A stretch of DNA of 64,000 nt from Myoxocephalus aenaeus (GCA_038501785.1 JBAMJR010000082.1:93501-157500); one strand, 5' to 3'. Shown: positions 22,643 to 34,270, numbered from the stretch's first letter. Numbers and translations are program-made. Notes: a model not told the origin generated them from the letters alone.

Positions 22643-23215
22643 CTGTTGATTATTTCCTCGACCAATTTATCGGTTGTTTAATATAATGTCGAAAAAATTA
22701 TAAAAAATGTTTCCTACAGGCCAAGATGACGTCGCAACTGAAAGAAGAAACAGAAAATATTCACATTTAAGAAGCTGAATCAATTTTGACTACCGTAAAC
22801 GTCGGGTTACAAGCCGCTACTACCTTCGGTCAGTGTCCCCGTTAGCTCCCCGCTGTAGCCAGCTGGGGCTCCTGCTAGCGCTCCGTCACTTCCCCGCTAA
22901 CTTCCGCTAGCTCTCCGCTAACTTCCGCTAGCTCCCCGAAAACCACCGAAGGTAGCGGGACCAGGCTCGACACCCGACTTGGGCAGAGGGGACGCGGGCA
23001 GTAGCAGCAGCAACAGCGGCCGGTAGCAGCAGCAGTGCTAGCTAGCAGCAGTGCTAGCTAGCAGCAGCGCTAGCTAGCGCTGCTACTAGCTTGCTACAGC
23101 GGGGACACTGATCGGTCGTAGGAGCGGCTCGTAACCCGACGTTTATGGTACATTTGTCTACATTTATTTAATTCGTAAATAATCACTTAAACCGATTAAT
23201 CGACTATCAAAACAG
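22643..23215 (+). repeat. 'CGATTAATCG' teleost repeat interrupted by foldback element B
   Basis: The left part holds 'CAAGATGACGTC', then 'GAAAATATTCACATTTAAG' and 'AAGCTGAATCAATTTTGAC'; the right part resumes with AAATAATCACTTAAACCGATTAATCG minus its last bases at about 23172-23205. I recognise these as ordered parts of a very common fish interspersed repeat. The foldback element sits between them. Confidence 0.7.
22793..23148 (+). mobile_element. TA-flanked foldback element, copy B
   Basis: Left end CCGTAAACGTCGGGTTACAA and right end TAACCCGACGTTTATGG, with TA on both sides (22791-22792, 23149-23150). It contains 'ACTTGGGCAGAGGGGACGCG' and a GCTAGCTAGCAGCAG-rich right half. It lies inside another repeat, which is direct evidence that it moved. 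No coding frame. Confidence 0.88.
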
Positions 23216-24385
23216 GAGGCGTTGTGTTTTTGTTGTTGTCGGGTTCTCCTGATCTCAAACGTCCACTTTGAATCTGGTGGTCAAAGGTCACGACACAGGT
23301 TTCTGGTCATAACGCTAGAGTTCATATTATAATTATGACAATTTAACACACTTAAGTTACGGCCTGCCTAGGGTGCCTATGGGTACACAGGCCTAACACA
23401 CGTGTGAAGGGAAAACAGCCTTGGCAAAGGTGGAACAAGGAAGGGAAACAACAAGGCGGGTGAGATTTGTAGGCGGCAATAAATATAATTTATTGACAGC
23501 TTTATCAGGTAACAAAAAGGTAAATCAACTAAAATGGAAGCAAAGGGTCTCAAAGGCCAAAACAACAAACAAAAACCCTTACACTATCTAGAACACAAAG
23601 TATTTATTGCCTATCGTAGCAAAAAGGAAAAACAATACAACAGGATAAAATGATAAAGTGACATTTAGGACGGACGTGGAAGTGAACTGTAACTTGACAG
23701 GTTGGAGGAGGCGGACAACCAAGAGGAGGTCGTTCTAGTTTATAAACTGTTTTGTAGAGGGAGAAGGAGAGCTGGAATTAAACCTGATTCAAGTCGCCCC
23801 TGCAGTCCCGTTTCAAACAGTTAAAAGTCTAATAAACTCCCCGGTCCTCTGGTATTGATGCTCCGTTTCATTCTGTGAGATTTACTCTTTCAAAAACAAA
23901 GTTGCATCAAAGCATCGCGATTCATGCGTGCAACTCCACTCAAATTACACTCATTTCAAGGCTATCCCCCACACATGTATATATCTCCCTCTGAATAATG
24001 CTTCACCAAACAGCTTCTTCAAATCTTTGAGTGAACGCTGCGTCAGCGGAGACGGGCGCCAACGTTTACCCTTTGATCTCCGGAGCTCTGCTTGCCGAGT
24101 GCTTGCCTCCTCAAACAGCAACCAGAGGGAGATTTCTTCTTTTATGAATCATCTTTCAGCTTCAGCATTCCTTCCTCACCCATCAGTCCCCCTCCTCACC
24201 TCACCTCTACCAGCCTCCCCCCTCCTCCCTTTCCTCTGTCGCTCTGCGACCATCCGTAATTAATGAGCTTTTACAGTTCGATCTGATCTGCCGGAGGATT
24301 GGACACGTCTGATAAGCCGAATGGAATATACACACAGGCCGGCCCTCTCTGCCGCATGGAAATATAATTACTGGAGGATGAAGAC
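23216..24385. other. unidentified A-rich sequence
   Basis: About 23345-23800 is A-rich and looks like decayed repetitive DNA (for example AATAAATATAATTTATTGAC), but I cannot assign it. 24160-24240 is CT-rich. No gene recognised. Confidence 0.35.
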
Positions 24386-24404
24386 GCACACACACACATG
24401 CACA

Positions 24405-24490
<86 letters not shown>
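24386..24490. repeat. (CA)n microsatellite, long
   Basis: About 105 bp of CA with two interruptions in the first 30 bp. Confidence 0.98.
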
Positions 24491-24491
<1 letters not shown>

Positions 24492-24666
24492 AGAGTAAGC
24501 CCAGGTTAATACCAATCTTTTTCCTCTTCTCTGCACTAATTAGAAATGTACTGACGGGAGTCATTTGTTTGGAAGTTGAATGCACTTGTTGTCGTCTTTT
24601 TTTGTTTTTTTTAGAGACTCAGAAAGTTTGATAATTAAATCTATTCAATGATACGCTTTAGCGAGC

Positions 24667-24702
<36 letters not shown>

Positions 24703-24781
24703 ATGACATGCTCTGATGCTCTTAATGAGCATGTGACAGCGGCGTTCCACGGCGTCATTACTTCCACGTAATCTTTCCTCT
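24491..24781. other. unique sequence with a GT run
   Basis: (GT)n lies at 24668-24700; the rest is unremarkable. Confidence 0.5.
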
Positions 24782-24859
24782 TCTTCCTCCTCCTCCTCCT
24801 GCTCCTCCTCCTCCTCCTCCTCCTCCTCCTCCTCCTCCTCCTCCTCCTCCTCCTCCTCC
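24782..24859. repeat. (CTC)n trinucleotide repeat
   Basis: About 78 bp of TCC/CTC with one GCT interruption. On the minus strand it reads as poly-Glu, which explains the 67-codon frame there; no gene context supports it. A polypurine/polypyrimidine mirror tract able to form triplex DNA. Confidence 0.95.
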
Positions 24860-25795
24860 ATGACAGCGACTCCCTTCATCAGTCGGCCCTCACGGCCACA
24901 CACTCCTCACGACGTCTTCATCACCGGGAAGGAGACGCACACTGTGTCCACGACGCACAACCCTGGTGTGTGTAGATCTGTGGGACGCCACGCTACAGCT
25001 GGGAAGATTGATGCAGGTGTGTGTGTGTGTGTGTGTGTGTGTGCATCCCATACAGACTCACGTTCAGTGTGGAGTGAAGCAGCACCGTCAGGTTTATTGC
25101 TGTGGCCATAGCAACAGCCATGAGTGGAGATGGAGATGACTTTCCTTTTTTCTGGTGATGCACTGAATGTCCTTGTTCAGAGAGAGAGAGATGGAGAGAG
25201 AGAGAGAGAGAGAAGGGCGGGTGGAAGACATGTTCTAGACAGAGCGGAGGCTTTCTCTTCATCTCCTTTTGAGCTGTTTGTTCTACGGACTCTTTATGAG
25301 TTTGTCATGTCCCTCCTCCCTCCCATGAACCGCAGCTTTATCCACCGCTGGCGATGAATGCGACTACAGGGGAGGAGTCGTGAGGTTTTTACTATTAAAC
25401 AACAATCCCAGACTGTATGTTAGAATAATGGCTTCGCCAGAGTTTTACAGAGGCGGCTGCGTTCCTCTCCTGATATGAAGGTGATTTTAACTTACTATAA
25501 CTCTGATGTCATCAACATAATGTTTAGAATCTGCTTGTAGGTGTTTGTCTTTTATTTTTTAAGCTTTTTATTGGGGTTTTTGAATGAAGCTCTCAGATTT
25601 TATTTCAGAGAAAAATATGATTTGATGTTATTTGGGTCATATAAATGTAATTTATGCTGCTCTTAGATTGCTGCAAGACCGCCCCGTTTATTGTGATATT
25701 AAAGAAAAGTGCCTAATGTTAGGAGACATCGCTATGCAATAGATCCACAACAAAAAAATCTTTAGATATTAAAAACCGAGGTATTTTTTAGGATT
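24860..25795. other. unique sequence with GT and GA runs
   Basis: GT run at 25017-25042 and GA run at 25179-25213. No gene recognised. Confidence 0.45.
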
Positions 25796-26027
25796 CTGCT
25801 CGAAATAATATACCCCAACTAAAGAGGGTGCATCTCTGCAACCACAAGGGCTATTTGAATAATTTTGGTGTTATAATAAAGGCAACCCATGTGAGCTTTT
25901 ATTCAGATGTGTAAATATTAGTATATATGTTACTGGTTAAGAGTAAATAAAGATTGAAACACAGCAAAAATAAAAGTTTCATGTCTGCCTCACCCTATAT
26001 AGGTGCCATAGTGCTTAAAAGGTTAAA
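25796..26027 (-). repeat. unclassified dispersed repeat fragment
   Basis: The minus strand starts at a TTAACCTTTTAAGCAC end. It shares an exact 27-bp word (25839-25865) with 21846-21872 in inverted order, plus weaker similarity beside it. A TTAA-type boundary would suit a piggyBac-like element, but only one end is visible. Confidence 0.4.
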
Positions 26028-26858
26028 TATTCTCTCTCTTTCTTTCTCTCTCTTTCAAATCTCTTAACTTTTGCTCCGTATACAATGCTGTAATTATATT
26101 TTAATAAATAAATCATGCTAATAGACCCTGCCATCAGTATGAGCCGATACTGCTTCCAGCGATCGGTACCAAAGGACCCTTCCTCATTTCCTTGGTTGCT
26201 CCACTTGACTTCCTCTCCCACTGTTTGTGTGTTTGTGTGTCTGTGTGCGTCGTCTCTCTGAGGCTAATCTTTGTGTTAGGGAGGGCTGAGTGAGCCCGCC
26301 TTTGTGAGAGCATTAGGTTTGGAGAGGATGAATGCATTAAACCATAAATGGCGGCGTGTGGATTTGGATTCATCTGAATGCCAACGCCCCTTCTTCCATT
26401 TCCGTGTCCTTTGCTGTCATACGTGTGCATGCATGTGGTCTGTGGGCCACTTTGTGCTTTTAAAGGGTCAGTTCACACAAATGGCTAAAACGCTTGAAAG
26501 CATGTGTTGTGTTGAGGTATGTAGTCATGCACACAGCTTCCTGGTTGATGTCCTGAGGGGTTTTCTGGAGCATTCACCCTAAATAGTTTTAAAGTGAAGG
26601 CAGAGATGAATACCTTAAAAAGGGGGGCGATTAAAACCAAAGACTTCCTGCAGGGCTCGACACCATGAGCACAGCGGTGCACACACACACACATGAGCCA
26701 TGGACACACAACTAGGACCGGCCTCCATACAAAGAACTCAGTTGACACTCGTAGGATTTTGTCAACTAATTGATTATTTGATTTGATTTTTTTGACAGAA
26801 ATAACCCAAAAATTACCACCTTAAATCATGTGTTTACCAGAGATGTGTTCATAAGTTA
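26028..26858. other. unique sequence
   Basis: About 26290-26420 is complex and could be conserved non-coding. 26755-26840 looks like a fragment of the CGATTAATCG-type repeat. No gene recognised. Confidence 0.35.
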
Positions 26859-27120
26859 AGTAAAGTTATTTACTTTATATGAATAGTTTTAAATAGTAAA
26901 GTTATTTACTTTACATAAATAGTTTTAAATAGTAAAGTTATTTACTTTACATAAATAGTTTTAAATAGTGAAGTTACTTACTTTATATAAATATTAAAGT
27001 TATTTACTTCATATAAATAGTTTTAAATAGTAAAGTTATCTACTTCATATAAATAGTTTTAAATAGTAAAGTTATTTACTTTATATAAATAGCATTAAAT
27101 AGTATATTTATTTACTTTAA
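26859..27120. repeat. 36-bp minisatellite
   Basis: Eight units start at 26859, 26895, 26931, 26967, 26993, 27029, 27065 and 27101. The unit is AGTAAAGTTATTTACTTTAC followed by ATAAATAGTTTTAAAT. The unit at 26967 is 10 bp short, and the last is partial. Each unit carries an internal dyad (AAAGTTATTTACTTT-like). Confidence 0.93.
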
Positions 27121-27155
27121 TTCATACCGGTTTCAATTTGAAACCGGTATGAATT
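27119..27155. repeat. perfect palindrome, 18-bp arms
   Basis: AATTCATACCGGTTTCAA (27119-27136), one spacer T, then its exact reverse complement (27138-27155). It abuts the end of the 36-bp minisatellite. Confidence 0.97.
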
Positions 27156-27235
27156 AATATATACCGTCATATCGGAGCATAGCCATAACAACTGTTATCG
27201 CTCTTCGGTAGGCAGTAACATTCATTTTTCACTGC

Positions 27236-27494
27236 TGTGCGGTCGGAGCTACTTAACTGTCATGGTTATAACTTGTGTCATGGTTGAAACTTTATAACAA
27301 CAATTAATAACCCACAACTAACGCTCTTTAACAGGGTAAAACATCACGACACAGCAGTTTGTGACACATAAACAATTTGTAACACTAATAATTGTAAACA
27401 TTTTTAAATTACACCGCCGAACTGCATGCTGGGTAAAGCTCGCCCACTTTCACAACAAGAAGAAACTCCGTCGCAGGAAGAGACAGACCCTTCC
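27236..27494 (-). repeat. inverted copy of the 14.6-14.9 kb hAT interior
   Basis: The reverse complement of this interval aligns with 14610-14882 nearly throughout; shared words include 'GTTATTAATTGTTGTTATAA', 'GCGAGCTTTACCCAGCATGC' and 'TCTTCCTGCGACGGAGTTTC'. The hAT CAGGGGT ends are not present here, so this is either a separate element nested in the 14-kb copy or a truncated copy. Confidence 0.85.
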
Positions 27495-28040
27495 GGTCTG
27501 CTGGTTACAATAACGGCGTTATCGGATAGCGCAGTGTATATTTCTCGGTAACTTTTGACAAATCTAAGCCAAAAAGCGCCGAAAAATGTACATTTACAGA
27601 CACCTGTCTTCACGAAAGATCAAGGATCGGCTAAGTTTTCGAACACATCCACTGTCTATAAAATCTATCTAGATCAAATGAGTTAATACAACATATTGGA
27701 ATTGATACACACAACTTGAAAGTCTACCAGAAGTTGATCAAACTCCAAATGACTTATGAGTTCATGTTAGTGTATCACAAGTAACTACAACTTTCTATGC
27801 CATTTAAGTTGGGTTAGCTTACTTCTTTTATTGAGATGAGCTGGTAGGTTTTACAGTGAAGGAAATAAAGAATAAACCTCAGTACTTTCTTTTAAAACAA
27901 CCTTAGGAAGCGTGAACAGATTTCCGAGAGGAGAGGAGGCAGCCGGCATCTTAGCTTTGCTGTCTGCGAATCACCGAGCTGAAGAGATGTCCTCTTTAGT
28001 TGAGGGATGGAGGAGGAGAGGATTGTGCTATTAGGTGGAA
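27495..28040. other. unique sequence
   Basis: AT-rich at first, turning G-rich after about 27930. No gene recognised. Confidence 0.4.
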
Positions 28041-28545
28041 TGTGGTAACTATGAGAGAGGAGGGGAGGGGGGGAGAGAGGCAGAGCGACGGCGAGAGAGA
28101 GGGGAGGGGAGGGGAGGGGAGGCTGGGTTGCTGACTCGGAGCTTTGCTGCGGTGAGCTTTGAGCTAGCGACTCTCTGAGCTCTCCGAGTGTCTGCAGGCT
28201 GCTGGTGCAGACCGTAGCATAGCCACGCTAGCCTCCCTCCTCCACCTCCACGGGCTCAGTCAGCCGGCACCTCCGCTGTGCCTCAGCTGCAGTTAGAGCT
28301 CCACAGACCCCGAGCGTCTCCGGCTGTAGCTGAGGATTTCCTGCAGGGATTCTCTCTCTCTCTCTTTCTCTCATCCTCCTCCTGGCCAAAGCGGAGAGAG
28401 GAAAAAGAGGGACGAAGAGGAAGGTGGAAGAGGAAGACGGCAGGGGGGGAACGAGCGACAGCTGGGCCGGCGGTGACCTTCGTGGGGTTTTGGTGGCAAA
28501 GCGCAGGAGGAGCCGGCAAAACCGGGGGACGGGATCCATCAGGTG
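28041..28545 (+). promoter_or_regulatory. candidate CpG-rich promoter / 5'-UTR exon
   Basis: GC-rich block with many CpG dinucleotides, a (GGGGA)n tract at 28099-28122 and a polypyrimidine stretch at 28349-28384. A donor-like CATCAG|GTGTGT lies near 28537-28548. Frames open on both strands across 28228-28700 are arginine/serine-rich and do not resemble known proteins. The sequence fits a non-coding first exon of a gene extending outside the window, but there is no direct proof of transcription, and the strand is a guess from the donor-like site. Confidence 0.35.
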
Positions 28546-29090
28546 TGTGTGTCAGCATCTTCAGGGTACCAGTGAGGGAGTCGGTATTCAAGATGCCGAG
28601 CGCGGCACAGCGGGGAGGAATGCGTTCAGGGAGACGTCGTCACACTTTAAATGTCATCTCGGACGGCAAAGGCATGCGTTCAAGTTGAGAGAAGTAGTGC
28701 AGAGCTGAAGGGAGAAGAGTTGCAGAGAGAAGAAGATCAGAGAGATGCTCTCTTCTTGACGCGTTGTAGGATGGATGCATCCTCACAGAAGCCAGATGTA
28801 GAGATGCTGATATGAAGAGAGGGAGAGGGGATGTAAACGGAGGATACCAGAGATGGATGGTTGGAGCAGGAGAGAGAGAGGGAGGGAGGGAGGGATGTAT
28901 GTTTTGCCAGCTCGAGCTCAGCGAGGATGACAGGCGTGTTTGTGTGTGTGTGTGTGTGTGTGTTTTCTTACCGGCTTGGACTTGGGCTGCGGAGGGAAAA
29001 CGCCTGTATCGGAGTATCAATCACTGTGGACTGGGCGCTGCCTCGAGGCTGCAGCCCGGAGAAGTGTTCACTCCCAGCTATCGTGGAGCA

Positions 29091-29126
<36 letters not shown>

Positions 29127-30109
29127 TTTTTTTTTAATATGTAATCTATCCTTCTTTGAAGATTTTATCATATTTTGTATTTGGTGTTTGCACCCAAGTG
29201 ACAAAAAGACACCATTTCAGAGGGAGCTGGCCCTCCAGGTTGCATGTGGTGTGACGTGCTGTGAATCCACACCTGTGTGTGTTTTACAGCCTCCAACACC
29301 TGAAGCCCTGCTTGACTTGAAAAGCCAATGTTGCCAATTTTCTCGGAGGTTGAATGAAATCAGCGGGTGGATGTGGGCGGTGTGGGTCACGGCCTCTCAG
29401 CCAGAAGGCCTTGGGTTCTGTCCCACATGACGGATGTCATTTGTCCCGCTGTGGCCTGGAGACACGGTGAGAAGGTGCTCCACCTTCCTGCTTTCCTTTT
29501 TTTTTTACATCGTCTTTACACCAATAGGTGTGTGTGTGTGTGCTTCAGCAGAATAAACACTGTCCTGCAGATGCTGAGAGGAAATCTCATCTCGAGGCCA
29601 TTCAGCGTTTTTGCTCATTTCTACATTTGAAATTAGTCCTTTTTCTATTTTATATCACTGATTAGTCTGTAATGCTAAACGCTGGAACGTGGATGTAGTG
29701 TTGACAGCTAAAGGTAGAGAGGACGGGGATGTGGGAGGATGATTGTACGGGGGAACGGGAAAAGCAATTAAAATGTCTGCGACGTAAACCTGCAAGTCAT
29801 TACGTCGGCTTCCAGCCAGCCGAGGGGTTGATGCACATTTATATGTACGACAGAGCTGGAGAGAGAGAGACGTGGAGGGAAATAGAGAGAGAGAGAGAGT
29901 GTGTGTGTGTGTGTGTGTAATCAGGGTTTGATCTGCATGCTTTGAGGATTTTCTGTCTTCCTTTATCTCCCTGTCTGTCTTCTGTGGTCCCTCACCACCC
30001 CATGACATCACATCACGTCTTTTATGAGGTAACAACTAGACATTGACCCACTGAGAATTAAGCTTGACTCAGGCTAATCCAGTCTGGACCCTGCGTGACT
30101 CAGCAGCAG

Positions 30110-30141
<32 letters not shown>

Positions 30142-31127
30142 ACACACTCACACTTGCTGGCGAGCGAGGTTGTTTAAATTCTGGTCTTGCCTCTGTATTG
30201 CTACAGCACAGAATATTTTGGCGCTGATATAGAGTGGATACGAGCGGTAATATCACTCTGTTTGAAAATAACTTAAAGCTCCTGCATCCCGCTGGCAGCA
30301 GTAATATCGCACTGTTTGCCGTGCTGCGTTTTCTGTGTACGAGTGTGTGTGAAGGTGCGACGCCGCGCTCATAACTTTCTGCCCCTCCAGAACATAATCT
30401 GTTAAACCAAGAGCGGGAGAAGAAGAAGAAAAAAAAATCCAATTACATCCCCCTTTACACACTGTCTGGGCCAAAAATGAGACTGGCTTTTTTTATATCT
30501 TTTGATTTTTACAAATCTCTTTCAATCATCAAATGGGCCGAATGTACCTAAAACGGTAGACCTTTATTGTATCCATTTGGCATGCGGCACGTCTGTGTGT
30601 GCATAAATGTGTGTGTGTGTGTGTGTGTGTTATCCATGTGGAGGTTCAAGCTTGATGGATCCTGACAGAGAATTCCATTAAAGGGTTTCTCTATATACTC
30701 TCTGTGGATGGAGTTTGGTTTGAAGCACTGTATAGGTGCGTGAGAATGAGCAATATAAATGCACATATTTCTTTTACGTCTGTGTGTATAAGTGAAAGCT
30801 ATATAAATGCACATATTTATTGTACTTCCTCAGTGTATGGACCTTGTCCTTTTGTGTCCTTTATGCATTAAGAACCCTTGGACATGCTAAATGAGGGACG
30901 AAGGGAACGAAAGGCGGAGCGTCTCTCTCTTTCTCTCTGGTGTTCTCGATGCCATCATGGCCGTAATGAAGGCTCATTTATCTCCATCTCGGCACGGTCT
31001 CATCCTTCACAATGGGGACTGCGGTAGCTCGCGGGATGAGGAGGAGTTTGTGTGCATTGTTTCGCGCGAAAGAAGCGGACGTGAGCGAACGGCTGTTGCG
31101 GGAACGGACCTGTGGATGTTCACCTGT
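28546..31127. other. mixed unique sequence with short microsatellites
   Basis: GA-rich 28861-28893; GT runs at 28937-28963, 29093-29125, 29528-29541 and 30608-30631; GA/GT at 29866-29918; AC runs at 30109-30152. Overlapping 100-190-codon frames here all include microsatellite-encoded Val-Cys or Thr-His blocks. No gene recognised. Confidence 0.45.
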
Positions 31128-31155
31128 TGAGGAGGAGGAGGAGGAGGAGGAGGAG
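31128..31155. repeat. (GAG)n repeat
   Basis: About 28 bp of GAG. Confidence 0.9.
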
Positions 31156-31631
31156 TCAAAACAGGGCCGCGCTTTTTAATAATAAAAAAAAATGGGGGCC
31201 ATGTTTGGTCAGCATGGTGAGGCGCAAAAAAACAAAACGCCGGGTAACGGAATTGGATCAGTGAGCATGGATTACATCCAGAGGTCAGGTTAAGTGAGCA
31301 TCCACTTGAGCTGAGAGGGAACGAGGGGAAGAGGGGAAGAGGAGGAGGACGGACGCACACAGAGAAACAGAGGAACGTGTGCGGAGAGATAAAGGCTGAG
31401 TAATGTCATAGCCCCCCCCCCCCTCATGTCCTCCAGGTCTGATTAAGAGCCTCTCTGAGCACTCCCAGACGCCGCGCTGTGATAGGCCAAGGTCACGGCG
31501 AACCACGGCGCAGCGCCGCAGATTGATGCTTAACTCCGGCAGGAAACGCCGGGATCTAATTTGGCCAATGGGCTTCCTCTCCACTTCAGATGAAGAGGGC
31601 GATTCCCCTCGCCTCGGGGCCCTCTGAGGAA

Positions 31632-31667
<36 letters not shown>

Positions 31668-33679
31668 GTCTGCTGGCTTCACGCCTAGTCAGACGAGTGT
31701 GTGTGTGGATTCGTTCTGCACGTGTTCTCACCGCGTGTTAATGGCCGTGTGCGTGTTCCTATCCCGTCTGACTCGTTCTCTCTCTCTCTCTCATATCCAG
31801 TTTGTCGGCTCGCGGTTAAGGAATGCGTCGTATGTGATTGGCAGGCCGCGATATTAGTTTGGGAATAATAAGAGTGTAATAACTCGGTGGCGTTTGCTTC
31901 CAGAGAGTGACTCTCAGGTAATCGCATTTACTCAACACAATCACTGTCTCGCCCTGCCGCTGCCTGGGACGGGGGCCACGCTCTTTTTCATTTCCTCTTA
32001 TGAATGTCACGAGCTCTTCTGTGTGTGTGTGTGTGTGTGTGTGTGGTTTGGTTATGAGTGGTTATGTGTTTGTATGTCGCGGTCTCTGTAGATGTCTGTG
32101 GGTAGCGGAGGGTTTGTAAATTGCCAGTGATGTGCTAGGAAGAGGCTGAAGATGCTGCTCTTTGTCTGGACACATTCTCAGCCTCCATATTTGGACTTAG
32201 TGCTGCTACTCGTACCCTAAATAGTCCAAATAAGTGTGTGTAGTCCAAATAAGTGTGTGTATTCCATCATGTATTGCATGTATTGTTGCATATAAGTTTG
32301 AAAGCTTTTGAACTTCAGACTTTAGTGCCAATATTCACTTTTCAGAAATGACTGTGGAACTGTGAAAGCTGGGGTAGATAATGTGTTTTGAAAAACCTTT
32401 TTTGTTAGTTGAAAAAAAATCAAATTCTCCAAATAAAATGCTCTGACAAATCCTCTGTGGCTGTCTTGGGATCGCGATAAGCCTGTCCAGTCATTCTGCT
32501 CGGCCAAATGAAAATGAAGATGGGAAATGAAGATATTTAAACGATTTATAGAACAAAGAAAAACATTTTAGAAGCTGGAACCAGTCATTTCTTTGGCGGT
32601 TTTCACTAAATAAAAGATCTCAACAAATAATCAAATGACCAATATTGCGGCTGAATGATTTGGGCGCTACTTGCAAGCTTACTTCTCGGCGTTTAACCGT
32701 ACGGCGGGTCGGTCCGAATGCAAGAGGGTGAGGGATTAATGCAAAGAGCGAGAGGAGCTTATAACGTGAAGTGTGTTCCATCAGGAGGTTTCGAATGGGC
32801 GAGTCTTCAGTGGTGCAGCGAGAGAGCAGAGAAGGGAGGAACGATGAGGCCGAGCTGGAGGATCGATAATATGCTCTCTGATCCATAACACATTAATAGG
32901 AGGGAATGCATTATTACTGTTAAGAGATGTCAGGTGGACAGGGCAGAGACGTGCACACACACACACACACACCTCTGAGTGCTCGGTGAATTTTCAGCTG
33001 AGCGAAGGTGAGGGACACAACACTGCATCTGGGCACAGAGCCAAAGAATAACCCTCAATCCTCATCCTCATCCTCAACCTTGGGACGCTCCGTATGGGCT
33101 CCATCCCCCCCCAACACATGTACCCCCCCCCCTCCTCCGTCCATTTCATTTCCTGTCTTTAATATCCTGATTGAAGTGGTCACCTTTCGCTGTCGCGGTT
33201 AATGAGCAGCAGGTGTCTGAGTGCGGCTCGCTCGGCCATGCCATGGGAACCGGGGACCAGCTCACGGTGGAGCAGCTTTCTTTTTTTTATTATCAGCCTG
33301 GTAAAGAGGAAGAGTCTGCGGCTCATTCTAATGGGTTTCATGAAGAGTGGAAATAAAAGTGAGAGGGGCACTGAGAGGGGCAATTTTAGATGTTGCATTG
33401 GAAAAGTGTGACGCTGCGGTGGTCGCCGGTACAATGACAGTGCATAGTCTTTGCTGTGTTTTCAGTGGCTGACCTCAGAAAGACCACAGAAGAAGAATCA
33501 CAGGAACATTACGGTATACATTCTTGCCAGCAGAGAAATGTACTGAATACTAAATAAAGTGTACTCAAGAGTTCAGATCTCCAGGTGTGTCTGCAACGAC
33601 TACTACTGTAATGTTTGATTGAAAGAATACAAATAGACTGCAAGAGTATCAGACGCACTCGCATGCATCGTGCAATATA
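31156..33679. other. unique sequence, several complex stretches
   Basis: GT runs at 31634-31663 and 32021-32045; AC at 32953-32971; short C runs at 31412-31422 and 33104-33132. A 20-bp direct duplication (AGTCCAAATAAGTGTGTGT) lies at about 32223-32262. About 31795-31990 and 32685-32890 are complex and may be conserved non-coding. No gene recognised. Confidence 0.4.
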
Positions 33680-33980
33680 CCGTAAAAGTCGGGTTACAAG
33701 CCGCTACTACCTTCGGTCAGTGTCCCCGTTAGCTCCCCGCTGTAGCCAGCTAGCACTCCTGCTAGCGCTTCCGTTAGTGCTCTGCTAGTGCTCCGACAAC
33801 CACCGAATGTAGCGGGACCAGCCCCGGCTCGACACCCGACTCGGGCAGAGGGGACGCGGGCAGCAGCAGCAGCAGCGGGGAGCTAGCAGCAGCGCTAGCT
33901 AGCGCTGCTGCTAGCTAGCGCTGCTGCTAGCTTGCTACAGCGGGGCCCACCGGAGGCGGCTTGTAACCCGACTTTTACGG
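33680..33980 (+). mobile_element. TA-flanked foldback element, copy C
   Basis: Ends CCGTAAAAGTCGGGTTACAA and GTAACCCGACTTTTACGG with flanking TA (33678-33679, 33981-33982). It has the same order as copy B, including 'GGGCAGAGGGGACGCGGGCA' and the GCTAGCGCTGCTGCTAGC core. It is the shortest copy, with fewer core repeats. Confidence 0.9.
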
Positions 33981-33982
33981 TA

Positions 33983-34224
33983 TACGCTCTTGTTTTAATT
34001 AATGCAGCCGTCTGCAGCCGTCTCTGTAGCTGAACTGCAGTTCATCTTGATGTTTTTGTCGGCTCTGTTAGCCCCGTTAGCTTCTAGGCAATTTTAGCGA
34101 AATTCTAAATGCTGCCCGCCAACTGCTAATGGCTAACTAGCGCTCCTCCTTCCAACATGATGTGTCGGTGCTCGGTTCAGTTGCATACAATTTTATTCCC
34201 ATAAAGTGCTGCACACACACACGC

Positions 34225-34270
<46 letters not shown>

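Noticed and set aside
23345..23800. Possible LTR retrotransposon
   Set aside because: A-rich and repeat-like, but no LTR ends, primer-binding site or coding remnant could be identified.
24700..24903. Poly-Glu frame as an acidic protein
   Set aside because: It is produced by the (CTC)n repeat on the opposite strand and is very short.
28278..28688. 136-codon frame in the CpG-rich block as a coding exon
   Set aside because: Frames on both strands are open because of the composition, their residues are low-complexity Arg/Ser/Pro, and no domain is recognised.
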